Source: Porphyra umbilicalis
Lineage: Eukaryota; Rhodophyta; Bangiophyceae; Bangiales; Bangiaceae
Direction of reading: 5' to 3'
NCBI GenBank assembly: GCA_002049455.2
Contig: KV918767.1
Location: 490,256 to 554,255 of the forward strand
Length of the DNA: 64,000 bases
The position numbers and the translations under genes were made by a program. The notes under the pieces were generated by a model. It saw only the letters and a list, made by a program, of their open reading frames with translations, made no database searches and was not told where the DNA came from. Numbering within the stretch: the stretch's first letter is position 1; each line of letters begins with the position of its first letter. This document shows, piece after piece, positions 11,111 through 21,800 of the stretch.

Positions 11111-14100
11111 TCACGTCGGCACGCGGCGGACGACGACCCCCGGGTGGGCCCGCCGCAGCGCCTCCATCGCCCGCTCCTCATCCTCAATCGCGCGCAAGGG
11201 CTTGCGCGGCGCCGGCGTCGGGCAGAACCACCGCCCCGCCGGCGGCGGACCCCCGACCGGCACCGCGTCGGCGGCCGCCGCGAGGCGGTCCGTCGCCATG
11301 CGGCCGACGCCCCGCCGCCGCGCCGCCTCCTCCTCGTCTTGGATGGCGCGGAAGGAGCGGCGGGCGGCCGCGTCGGCGGCGGGGGCGCCCGCCAAGCCGG
11401 GCGCCGCCGACGCGGCCGCGGACGCGGCGGCCGCCGGCGTCACTGGGCTGGTGACCCCGGCGGCGGCGGTGCCGGCGGCGCGCCGCCGCCGCGCGGCGGG
11501 CGCCGGCACGGCCGACGGCGGTGGGGGCGACCACGCGGCCGCCGCCGCCGCCGGCGGGGACGCGCCGGCGGGGGCGCCCCACGCCGACACCCCCGCCGGG
11601 GAGGCGGGGGACGTGCCACCGGCGCCACCGTCACCAGCGGCGGCGGCGGCGACGCGTGGTCCCCGCCGGTGGGGAATGGCCTGCGGGGAGGAGCGGAGGA
11701 GGGCGGTGAGCGCCACGCCGACGGCCGCGCGGCCGCCGCTGCCGCCGCCGTTGCCGCTGCCGACGCTGTCGGTCGCGGGCGGTGCGGCGGCGGCGGCGGA
11801 GCGGGCCGCCCGCCCCGCCTCGGCCACCTGCTGCAGCTGAATGTCTGCCAGGGAGCGTGACGATGGCGCGGGGAGGGGCGTCAGCCAGTGCGCGGCGGCG
11901 CCACCGCTCGTACTCCCGCCGGCTGTCGCCACCGCCGCCGCCGCCGCCGGCGACGCGGGGGCGGCATCCCCCCACCCGCGGGTGGTCAACCCCGCAGACA
12001 GCACCGCCCCCGCCACCGCCGGCGCGTCGCCGCCCTGCAGGGCGCCCATGACCAGCACGGGGCGGCTGCGGCCGTGCCGCAGCCTCCGCCGGTCGGTCTG
12101 CGGGGGGTCCCCCCGACCAGCGGCCGGGGACCCCCCCCCGCGGGCGACGGCGCCATCGGAGACGCTGCCGCCACCGTCAAGCGGGGAAACGGCACGGCGG
12201 CCGGTGGGAAACCCGCCCACGCGCCGTCGCTCCCCCCGTCAGGCGACGCGCCCACGGTCGGAGAAGCCAAAGAGCCGACCCCCACCCCGGCGGGCGCGGA
12301 GCGCCACGGGGAGGGGGGCGGCGGCGGCGTGGCCGCCACCGCCACCGCCGCCGCCGCCGGCCGCCACCACGATGTCGCGCCCGACGCACCGCCCGCCGAC
12401 GCGGGGGGTGGCAGGCGAGGCCCAGCCGACGCGGCGGGCGGCAGGCGTGGCCCCCCGCCGCCATGGATGACGGGCAACGAGGCCCCCGGTGGCCGCGGCA
12501 GCCGCCCGCTGGGCGCTGGCGGCCGTGACGGGGCGACCGTCGGCGCCCGCAGCAGCGGGGACTCGGTGGCCGGGGCGGCCGCCGACTGCCGTGCGGGCGC
12601 CGACGGGGACGCGGCCGCCGCGCCCGCCGCCATGGGCTCCCCGTCGGCGGCCGCTTCCGCCGCCGCCTCGGCGGCCGCCACCCGCCGCTCCTCCGCTTCC
12701 GCCGCGTCTGCTGCCGCCGCCACCGCAATGACCAGCTGCCGCTCGAGCGCCGGCCGGTGCGCGAGTTTGGCCGCCTCGGCGGCGGCGAGCGCCTCCCCCC
12801 GAGCCGCGCGTTCGGCGAGGCGCACCGTGGCGACCATCTTTTTGCGCAACGCGCGCGCGCGGCGGCCGGTCGCGTCGGGGGCGGCGGCGGCGCCCGCCGC
12901 GCTGCCGACCGGCGGTGGCAGGCCGCCGTCGACGACGGCGGGCGCCGCCTCCCACCCTGCCGCCCCTGCAGTCGACGGCGACGGCGGCGACGGCGGCACG
13001 GTGGCGACCGCCGGGTGCGGCGGCAGCGACGGCGGCAGCGGCGGCGGGGCCAGAGGCGGGAGCCCCCGCTGCATACGCATGTACGCTTCGACGGCTTCGA
13101 GCGTCGTGTCGTGGAGGCTGTCGAGCGCCGCCGCGCCGCGGGTGGCGAGGAGGATGTCCGCGTTGGCGCCGAAAAAGGCGAGGCACGTCTGCCGCAGCCC
13201 CCCGAGGCTGAGCGTGTCGGCAATCTCAAGCAGCTCCGCCGCCGTCGACAGGCGGAGCTCGGACAAGACGGCTGCCTCGCACAGGCGTTGGAGCGTCGGC
13301 ACGCCGCCGTCGTCGCCACCGCCGTCGGTGGCGACCGCAGCCGGCGCCGGCGGCGGGGCGGCCGCCACCGCCACCTCTGCCTCCTCCTCGTCGGTGCTGT
13401 CGGCGTCCTCCGCCTCCCCGTCACTGTCGGCGCCCCAGCGGCCGCCGACGCTGCCGCGGCGGGGGCCGTACATCCCCCCCCCCCCCCCCCCCGCACGGTC
13501 GAGCGCGGGCGCCGGGCGGCGGCCCGCCGTCCCCCCCCGACCCCGCCCGCGGGGCGACGACGCACAGCGCGTGGTGCCGCCCCGCCGCGAGCGCCACCAC
13601 CCCCCGCACCGTCGGCACGCGGTCGGCAGCCCAGCCCGAGCGCCGCCCCGCCGCCGCCACCGCCGCCGCCCACGGCAGGCGGTACACGTCGCCGACCGCG
13701 TCAGCAACGAGCAGCCGGTCGCCCGCGGCGGCCACGCCCACCGCGTTGCGGCCACCCGGCAGCCCGGCCGTCACGGGCGACGCCGTGTAGGCGCCCGCGC
13801 CGCTCACCCCCGACCGCCACACGTACAGCCACCCGCTGTCAGTAACGGCGGCGACGCCGGCCGCGGCAACAGCGAGCGACACGACGACGGGCGGCGGCGC
13901 CGGCCGGTGCACGTGCGTGCCCGCCGCAAAGAGGGGCGCCAAGCCGAGCCGCCGCGTCTTGCGCCGCGCCGCGCCCGACGCACCCGCCCCGTCGCCGCCC
14001 CACACGAGCACCCCGCCGTCGGCGGTGAGCGCCGCGCACGCGCCGCAGCCGTCGGCGGCCGTGTAAACGGCGGCAACGGCCACGTCGACAAACGCGGGCA

Positions 14101-15521
14101 GCCGCCGCGGGGTGCCGACAAACCGCACGCCCGCGTCAAGGACGAGCGCCCCCGCCGCATTGTCGCCCCACCCCCACACCGCCCCGTCGCCGTCGGTGGC
14201 GAGCGTGTGGGTGTCGGCGAGCGCCACGGACGTGAGCGCCACCGTCCGCAAGCCGCCGGCAGTGACGGGGCGGGGGAGGAGCGACGCGCCGCCCGCGTCC
14301 GCGTCGAGGACGTCGTGCCGGCACGCGCCGGGCGCGCCGGTGGCGGCCGACCCGCCGCCGGGCGCCTCGTCGTCGCCGCCCCCGCCCCACATGTACAGGG
14401 TGCCGCCCGCCGACAGCGCCGCCGATCGGCGGCGGGAAGCGGCAACGGCCACGACGCCCACCCGCCCGAGGGCGGCGACGCGGCCCGCCAGCGGCCGCGT
14501 GCGCGTGTCCCCGTGCCCCAACCGCCCGCCGTGGCCGACGCCGACGCTCCACACGCCCCCCGTCGCGTCCAACATCAGCGAGTGCTGGTCGGCGGTCGCG
14601 ACGGCGACCACGTCCGCGTCGGTGTATGCGTCGCCGCCGTCGGCCAAGTTGTCGTCGGCCGCCGCGCCAGCGCCCTCCGCATCGTCGGCGGGCAGGCACA
14701 GGAGGCGCGGCGGTAAATCCACCGCCGCCGCGCCGACGCCGAGCTGAAACGACCCGTTGGAGCCCCACACCCACAACTCGCCGGCAGGGCCGCCGACGCC
14801 GCCGCCGCCGCCAGGAGGCGCACCCCACCGAGCGGGGGTGGCGGCGGCGGCCGCCACCGCCCCACGCCGCCGACCGGCGGCGGCAATGGCCGAAAACGCC
14901 GCAGCGCGCCCCCCCTCCCCCACCCCCCACCCCCGCCCCCCCGCGGCGCGACGGGGGCGGGAGCTCATCCCCCGGCCGCACGACCACGTCGAGCGGCGCG
15001 GCCCCCCCCGCGTCGCGCACGCGCAGGCCGCCAACGCCGCCGATGCGCAACAAGACCGCCGCCGCGCGCAGGTGGCACCCGTACAAGGCCACGTGGAGGG
15101 GCGTCCACCCCGACTCGCCGTCGCGGGCGGCGGCGCCCGCGCCGCGCGTCGCGGCCAGCAGGGCGGTCAGCGACGCGCCGCCGTCGCCGGCGGCGGCGGC
15201 GGCGTGCAAGCCACTCCCGCCGGTGCGGCTGAGCGTCAGCAACACCGTCACCGCCGCGTCGCTGGCGGCGGCGCCGGGGGTGGCGCTCCCACCACCGCCG
15301 CCACCGCAGCCGCCGCCGCCGCCGCCGCCGATGCTGCCGCCGCCGCCGACGAGCGTCCGCACCAGGTCCGCGTCGTGGGCGCGGATGGCGCCGAGAAGGC
15401 GCTTGTGTTGGGAGCGCCGCAGCTGGCTGCTGGCGCCGCTCGTGTGGGCGCCGCCGCCGCCGGCACCGCGGCGGGAGGGGGGGTGGCCACCCCCGCCGCC
15501 CGCGTGGGTGTGGGCGCCCAT
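11111..15521 (-). CDS. IBtk-like ankyrin / RCC1 / BACK protein
   Basis: The start is ATG at 15521 (MGAHTHAGG) and the stop is TGA at 11113-11111. Order of parts: an ankyrin section at 15.43-15.0 kb with GWTPLHVALYGCHLRAAAVLL and APLDVV; RCC1 blades at 14.77-13.56 kb with repeats such as GELWVWGSNGSFQLG, GGVWSVGVGHGGRLGHG and GAVWGWGDN; an acidic stretch near 13.4 kb; a BACK-like helical section at 13.32-13.07 kb (LCEAAVLSELRLSTAAELL); a long Ala/Pro region; and C-terminal motifs SFRAIQDEEEA and LRAIEDEERAMEAL. This order is that of inhibitor of Bruton tyrosine kinase homologues, which act as CUL3 adaptors in other eukaryotes. The BTB core that normally precedes the BACK-like part is not visible. 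The frame changes near 14.93, 13.48 and 12.11 kb, all at G/C runs, so I treat this as one gene. Confidence 0.7.
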
Positions 15522-16230
15522 GCCCCGACGGCCGGCCGGCCCGGCCACGCGCCCGGGGGTGGGGAAGGGGGCGGGGGGGCAGGGGGGAACCGCCGGCGAC
15601 GGCCAGCCTCACCAAGGGGAAAACGCCCAAAAGAGCCGGCAGGGTGGCACGAGCACCAGGGGGCAGAGGGGGAACCGCCACTGGGGGGGAGGTGCTGGGC
15701 GGGGGCGACCAGGGGGGCCCGCGGCAGCGTTGAAGCGAGCAGTGGACGACAAAAAAACGTATAGGGAAGAACAAACAACACAGAGAAGCAGGCGACCGAC
15801 GGGATGGGCGTAACGGCCCCGCCGCCAGTGGCAGTGACGATTGTCGACGCGGCGACGCGCGGGTGGCGGCCGATGCAGTCGCGCCAGCGCGGCGGGTGCG
15901 CGGGGCGAAGCGCGGCGGGAGCGCGGGGCGAAGCGCGGCGGCGGCCGCCGCCTGCGTGCGGCGCTGCCACGGGTGGAGGCAGGGGCGACCCCGCTCGCAG
16001 ACGTGATGGAGGGGGGGCCGCCGACACCGCGCCCAGCGGGGGTGACGCAAGTGAGAGGTCAATGGCGTTCCGACAATCGTGTACCCAACTAGACCGAGTA
16101 TTCAAACTTTCTGGTTTGTTGTCGATGCCAAAAGCAACAAGAGTGGTAGAAAAACTCGCGTCAGCCTATGATCTGGGAAAGATGCTGACGATCTCCAATC
16201 AGATCACGTGCTGATGCAAGAGCATATCAG
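15522..16230. other. Intergenic, upstream of IBtk-like gene
   Basis: This is the likely promoter and 5' leader of the minus-strand IBtk-like gene. Short direct repeats of the form gcggggcgaagcgcggcggg occur around 15.90-15.94 kb. A plus-strand frame from 15804 is open, but its composition does not support a gene. Confidence 0.4.
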
Positions 16231-16335
16231 CAAATATTTGGAAAATATTCATACTTGGCACCACAAAGTAGGGTTGTGCAACACGCTAGGGGCGTGCTAA
16301 ATTGCGCGCCTGGGGCGTGCAATTTCACGTGTTTT

Positions 16336-16416
16336 GGGCGTGTCACGCCCTGCGCAGCGTACCTCGTTGCTGGATCCACCACGAGCCTCGTTTTCCCCCA
16401 ATTCGCTCGTGCAAAA
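16336..16416. repeat. Left arm of a 1.6-kb-spaced inverted repeat
   Basis: This block (core acctcgttgctggatccacc, then acgagcctcg and a ccccc run) recurs in reverse complement at 17946-18020 with only a few differences over about 50 bases. Both arms are flanked by gggcgtg-type motifs. They may be the ends of a non-autonomous DNA element, or two oppositely inserted copies of one repeat. Confidence 0.65.
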
Positions 16417-17399
16417 CTTGCACGACCCCTCGGAAGCACCTGTACGAGGCGATTTTTTTGCAAAAACATGTTAAAACATGCATACGTGTGCATGACTGCA
16501 TTCTTCAATGACTTCTTGGATGCATCAGAAGCCTCTTTGAGAGCCACTTCCTATGGTCTTGAGCGACATGGTGAAAATGCGCATGTGCAAACGTACACAT
16601 GTGCTCAACAAGTGCGTGCGAGCGCTCCCATCCTTCCAACGAGTTGTTTTCGAATTTTTTGCACGCTTCATTAAGTCACCGTGTTCGACGGGTACGTACC
16701 AAGTCGTGCGCCGGGTCTGAAGGTGCTGGGAAAGTACCTTCTTGCCACAGTTATCTGCCGATCTGCCCGACTTTGTCACACTTACTTCCAGCCTCAGGAG
16801 CAACGTCTGCCCTTCCACAAACGGCGATCGGCAATGGCTGGGGAAATGAGATTTCCCATTTCATTAAGTTCTTCGACGAGTGCCAACTAATGGTTCATCC
16901 CGAGCGGAAAAGAGGCTTCCCGGCGGCCACAAAGCCGCGGGGGTTACGGTGCGATTCGCATCGATCCACGGGTCCGCTGGCTTGGCGTGGTTGCCCGGTC
17001 TTTGTCGCTGCCGGCGTTTGCCTGTCTGGCGCCGCCACGTCCTCTCCGCTACACATTGAGCACACGCGCCCTCTATACCTGTGGCGCCTCCCCCATCCCT
17101 TTCCAGTGGTAGCCAAGCAGCTCTGTACTCCTCGTCCACCAACTGCAGCCCCGTCCGCTGCGGCTGCCACCGGCGGCTATCCCCCGGTTCGGCTGCCACG
17201 TATGTGGCGTCGGATGACTGCCCCCCCCCGCCCCCCGCCACTGCCCCCCCCGCCCCTCCCGCTGCCCCCCCCCCACGATGCCCACCCCCCCCCACCGGCC
17301 CCACCGGTGCCGCCGAACACTGGGCATAGCTGGGAACTGTGCACTGGGCGCGGGTGCCGTGGTGAGGGGGGGGCGGAAGAGGGCAGCGGGGAGGGTAGC

Positions 17400-17570
17400 G
17401 CAGGCAAGGAGTGAGCCGGGACTGCACTTCTTCTATTGGTACAAGAGACGGGTGCTTGCGAGGGGGGGGGGGGGTTAGGCAGTGCAGGAAATGAGTGAGC
17501 CGGGACTGCACCCTCGCTTGCGAGGCCACGTCCTGTTTCTTCTATTGGTACGAGATCTGGGTGCTTGCTT
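17400..17570. repeat. Imperfect tandem duplication
   Basis: A segment beginning gtgagccgggactgcac and including cttctattggtacaagag and gggtgcttgc appears twice, about 90 bases apart. The second copy carries a short insertion. A G run separates the copies. No gene is evident between 16.4 and 17.9 kb. Confidence 0.6.
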
Positions 17571-17945
17571 GCCCCCGCAGGAACAGGAGGCCGCGAAAGG
17601 GTGTCGGCTGCGGCGGCGGCGAGAGCGGGTAACGCCCGTAGAGAGGCGTCAGGCTGCGAAAACTTTCTGCTCTCTTCCCACTCACCGCCCCGGAGTCGGC
17701 GCAACCGTCCTCTGCTGGTGGCCTGCACGATGGTGTCCTTCTACGTATTTCTTGCCCTACTCGGAACAGATCCGGTACTGAGCACCGCTCCCGTTTAGTG
17801 TATCAAATCGCACTTGTAAGAAGTTGAGCGAAATTCATTGAGCTCTTAATCACGCCCTAATCTCGTCGCTACCGCGCCACGACGAGTTTTTCGTCGGGTT
17901 ACGAGCAAACACTCCTAGCGTGCGAGCAGGAGCCCGTTTTCCACG

Positions 17946-18020
17946 AGCGTTTACGAGCGATTTGGGGGAAAACGAGACTCGTGGTGGATCCAGCAACGAG
18001 GTGCACTGCGCTGCACGCCC
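17946..18020. repeat. Right arm of the inverted repeat
   Basis: This is the reverse-complement partner of 16336-16416, containing ggtggatccagcaacgaggt. The roughly 1.6 kb between the arms contains no transposase-like ORF. A 58-base tandem duplication centred on cacaaacaaggtgct follows at about 18169-18262, just outside the retrotransposon. Confidence 0.65.
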
Positions 18021-18269
18021 AGAATTTTAGGGGCGTGATTGGGGCGTGCTTGACAAAAAAAAATACATCATTTCAATCGCGCTCTTGGGGCGCCAGTTCA
18101 CCGAATATTTTTCGGTGCAGTTCCGTGCCACCTTCGTTACTTTTTCAGGGCGCGGTGTCTTACTGCTCCGTCGAGCGTCCACAAACAAGGTGCTCGACGC
18201 TATGCGGCGTGGGGACAATTTTTCCGTCGTGTGCCCACAAACAAGGTGCTTGACGCCATGATGCGCGGG

Positions 18270-18666
18270 TGTAGCATGTCTTCACCCGCAATTGGCAAAC
18301 TGCCACAGGTAGCCCCCTTGACTGGCCAAAGCCCACGTACTGGGTGAATTCGCCTGTGGCATGCCCTTTGGGGGGTTACTTCCGCATTGTTCATATTTTT
18401 ATTGTTCGTTTGCTTGCCTGTCTTATCTGTCTGCCGGCACTCATTACGATCGCTTGTGATCGGACGGTCGATCGACCAGTGCCCTCGTTTATAATAAATC
18501 ACCATGAGTCCGGGGTCGCCGTCGTGGGCACCACCCGGCTCCCGATTGGATGCCCTTCAACAAAAGGTCTTTCTTCCTCGCCGCGACGGCGATAGAACTC
18601 GCTTTATTGTTTGGCTACGGTGGGTCTCAATACACTGGTAATAGAACCAACGTTATTAATACCACA
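18270..18666 (+). repeat. 5' LTR
   Basis: It is 397 bp, begins tgtagca and ends ataccaca. A TATA-like tttataataaa (18488-18498) overlaps an AATAAA signal at 18493-18498, so the same site could serve as promoter or polyadenylation signal. A short ORF inside it (18344-18595) is repeated identically in the 3' LTR and is not a gene. Confidence 0.95.
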
Positions 18667-18668
18667 TT

Positions 18669-18686
18669 TGGTGGAGCAGCAGGGGA
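18669..18686 (+). other. Primer-binding site
   Basis: It starts two bases after the 5' LTR with TGG, the complement of a tRNA CCA end (tggtggagcagcagggga). It does not match the initiator-Met type (TGGTATCAGAGC). The priming tRNA cannot be named without the host tRNA set. Confidence 0.55.
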
Positions 18687-18896
18687 TACCCTCGCCTTCA
18701 TCGTGCCTCGCGGCGCGGTGTTCCCGAGAACTTTCTCGCTGCCTCGTGGCATTGTGACGGTGTCGATACGGTCGCTTGGCGCGCGGGGCGTTAGCAATCG
18801 ACTTGTGGGCGCGGTGCCGTGGGCATCACGGTTGTGATCTTCGACGTTGGCGCGCAGGGCGTTTGCCAAGTCGGAACACTTTGTTCAGGTCCCAGT

Positions 18897-21800
18897 ATGT
18901 CTACTGGTGGAACCGGCGGCAATCGGCGCGTCAGAGACGGCAAGCTGTCAGCTGGCTACCGGCCGCCGGGCGGGGGACAAGGCAATCCTGCAGCCTCCGA
19001 CGCCCCAACGGACGGTGCTCCTACTCCTCCCATCCCTGCAGATCAAGCCGCCTCCGGGCAAATGCAGGTGGTGGAGAGCCTGAAGGCGGCCGTTGAAGCA
19101 CTTCAACGACGCCTGACGGCCCAAGAACAGACTAACGAGTCTCTGGCGCGAGCTAATGACAAGTTTGTCGACGACGTCGAGGCCCTGCGCGAGGTTGACT
19201 CCCACGAGGAGGAACGCCGGGTGACTAAGTTTCGCCGTCAGTCGGGCGTCAAGACCAAGAACGTCAAGAAGACAAACAAAGTGAGGAGAGGCAAGTACGT
19301 CCGCAAGGACGATCCGGCTAATGCCGTGCCTTCCTCATCTTCCGATAATTCTGCCTCTGGGTCAAACCCAACGTCGTCGGACGACGACAACCCCAACGCG
19401 ACGGATACGTCCTCTTCGGACGATGCCCACGGGCCGCCAGGCCCGCCGTCGCCCCCAAGTGGGTCCTCGCCGAGCGACAGCTCAAGAGAGACGGACGCAA
19501 CAGCGCACAAGCTCTCAGCGACCCCCACAAAACGGCAGGAGCGACTTGATAAAGCCGACAGGATCAAGATGATCCGCCCGTCTAATAGCTGCGTCAAGAC
19601 CCTCCTTGACTACAGGACGTACTTCGTCATCCGCCGTCAACTGACATACACGTCTAAGGAGGCACAACGGCCCCATCGTCTCAACAAACGTTTAGACGGA
19701 GCGTTCCACGGGCAACAGCCATTCACGGAAGCCCTGCCCTTGGGCATCTTCACGTTCTTGACGACCTTCCGCCGCGCGTGCCACGCGGCTGGGCGGACGC
19801 ACGGTCAAGCCCTTCCGCTCATGGTCTTCGGACTAGCCGGCAAAGCCAAGATGGCCTTCTTCGGCGCGCTTAACAGCACTCTCGGACGTAAGCGTTATGC
19901 CATCCGTACATACGGAGATGCCGTCAACTGGCTCCTCTCGAAGTACGCGACACACGCAACTATATCTAACGCTTACCAAGACATCTTGACGATAAAGCAA
20001 CAAGACAACGAGGCGCCCACGGCCTTTGGTCACCGCGTTAAAACGCAATGCGATCTTCTGAACGGTTTGTTCAACATCAAAGACAATATGGACGTCTTCA
20101 TAACGGGTCTTTCGGACCTTGTGCAAACGCACGTTCGGGTGTCGAAGGACCAATTCCCGGATCGAACTCTATCAGAGACGGTCGCGACCGCCTAGTTGTA
20201 CTGGGAAGGCACCAACAAACTGCGCTTGCAGCTCAAGATAACCCGCCCAACGGCGATCAAAGTCGCTGACGCGACACAAGGCCAGCGGATGACGACGAAA
20301 CGACCGTTCACACCGGTTCGCATTCCGCCGCCCCCTCGGGCCGCCGTCCCTCAAGCCGATCGGGCTGACATCTGTCACAACTGCTACAAGCCGGGTCACT
20401 TCGCCGCACAGCGACATCGAGCATCCGGCAGACGCCGTCGAGGACTCAAAAAACGCCTAGGCCGGGTCCCCGACTTAGGGTTGCCTGGCGGGACGCGAAA
20501 GCGTACGGTGACAAGATTGTTGCGCCGTGCCTTATGCCACTACGAGATCGCCGCCACACTTGGCCCGTGCATGCGTGTGATGCGGAGCTGCCGCCCTGTT
20601 CTGGACACGGGCGCTGGGGTGAACATAGTGCGAACTAGTGTTCTCCCTGCGAACTGGATGGCTTACGCCGAGAAGTTGACCACGCTTCCGCGCATCCGAG
20701 ATGCAAACAACAACCGTCTCGTGCCGAAATATGCCATACATCTGTATGTAGACACCGGAGGTGTACGTCAGTTTGACCGATTCCTCGTTTCCGACACCTT
20801 GTCAGTCCAGTGCATCCTTGGCACCGAGTTCATTGAACAAAACATCGAGGCGATCTTGCCAAGGTTGCGTAAGATCGTCTGGAAGGAAGACGTGCGTTGC
20901 ACGGAGGGACTGCCTCGACCAACGCCGATCTTGGCTTGTCTAAATGACAGTGCCTGCGACCGCCATTGGCAAGATAAACCCGCGAGGGTGCGGGCCTGCA
21001 AGCCGGTACGTGTCAACGGACACCAAGAGGAGTGGATCATGGCGACATGCGACACCCCCGGTATGGTTACCATCACACCAAACGCTCGGTTATGCCGGCA
21101 TAAGTCAATGGCAGTCGCCCGCGGCCTTGCCATCGTCAAGCCCGACGAACACTTCTTAGTCAAGTTATGCAACTTCGGCAAGGACCAAGTCAATGCTCGC
21201 AAGAACTCAAACTTGGGGTTTGCAGAGCCCTACCAAGGGCCGATGCTGTCCGCCGTCTTGGATGACAAGAATACGAAGGATGGAACCGTTACTCCATCGG
21301 CCGACACTAGTCGTGACCCACTCGAGGAGCTCGACCTCAGTGAGGCTCCTGAGTACCTGCACAAGCAGATTCGTGACATGCTCAATACGCATTCATTCAT
21401 GTAGGATGGAACCCTTGGCGTCATCCGTGCTACGGAGCACGCCATCGTCACTCCTCCAGACGCTCTGCCCATACAAGCTCAACCCTACCGGGCCGAGCCG
21501 TTCAAACGGCAAATCATCTCTGATCAGATCAACAAGATGTTGAAGCTCAACGTCATTGCCCCTAGCCGTAGTGCTTTGGCGAGCCCCGTGGTAATAGTAC
21601 CAAAGAAGAACGGCAAAGCCCGATTCTGTGTCGACTATCGTCGGTTAAACAACATCACAAAGAAGGATGCTTATCCCTTTACTCGAATGGAGGACTGCCT
21701 TGACTCCTTGGGAGATGCCCAGGTGTTCACGTCTCTCGACTGCACCGTGGGGTACTAGCAAGTGCCCATGCGCAATGACGGCCAAGAAAAGATGGCGTTC

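Noticed and set aside
10571-14716. Plus-strand ORFs up to 942 codons across the IBtk-like gene
   Set aside because: They lie opposite recognisable RCC1, ankyrin and BACK-like sequence and have no domain content.
18344-18595. 83-codon ORF, repeated identically at 28128-28379
   Set aside because: It lies inside both LTRs; identity follows from LTR identity, not from coding constraint.
20193-21758. Reassignment of TAG to a sense codon in the nuclear code
   Set aside because: At least three host genes here end in TAG at the expected family C-terminus, and the element also has a frameshift and lost zinc ligands, so decay is simpler.
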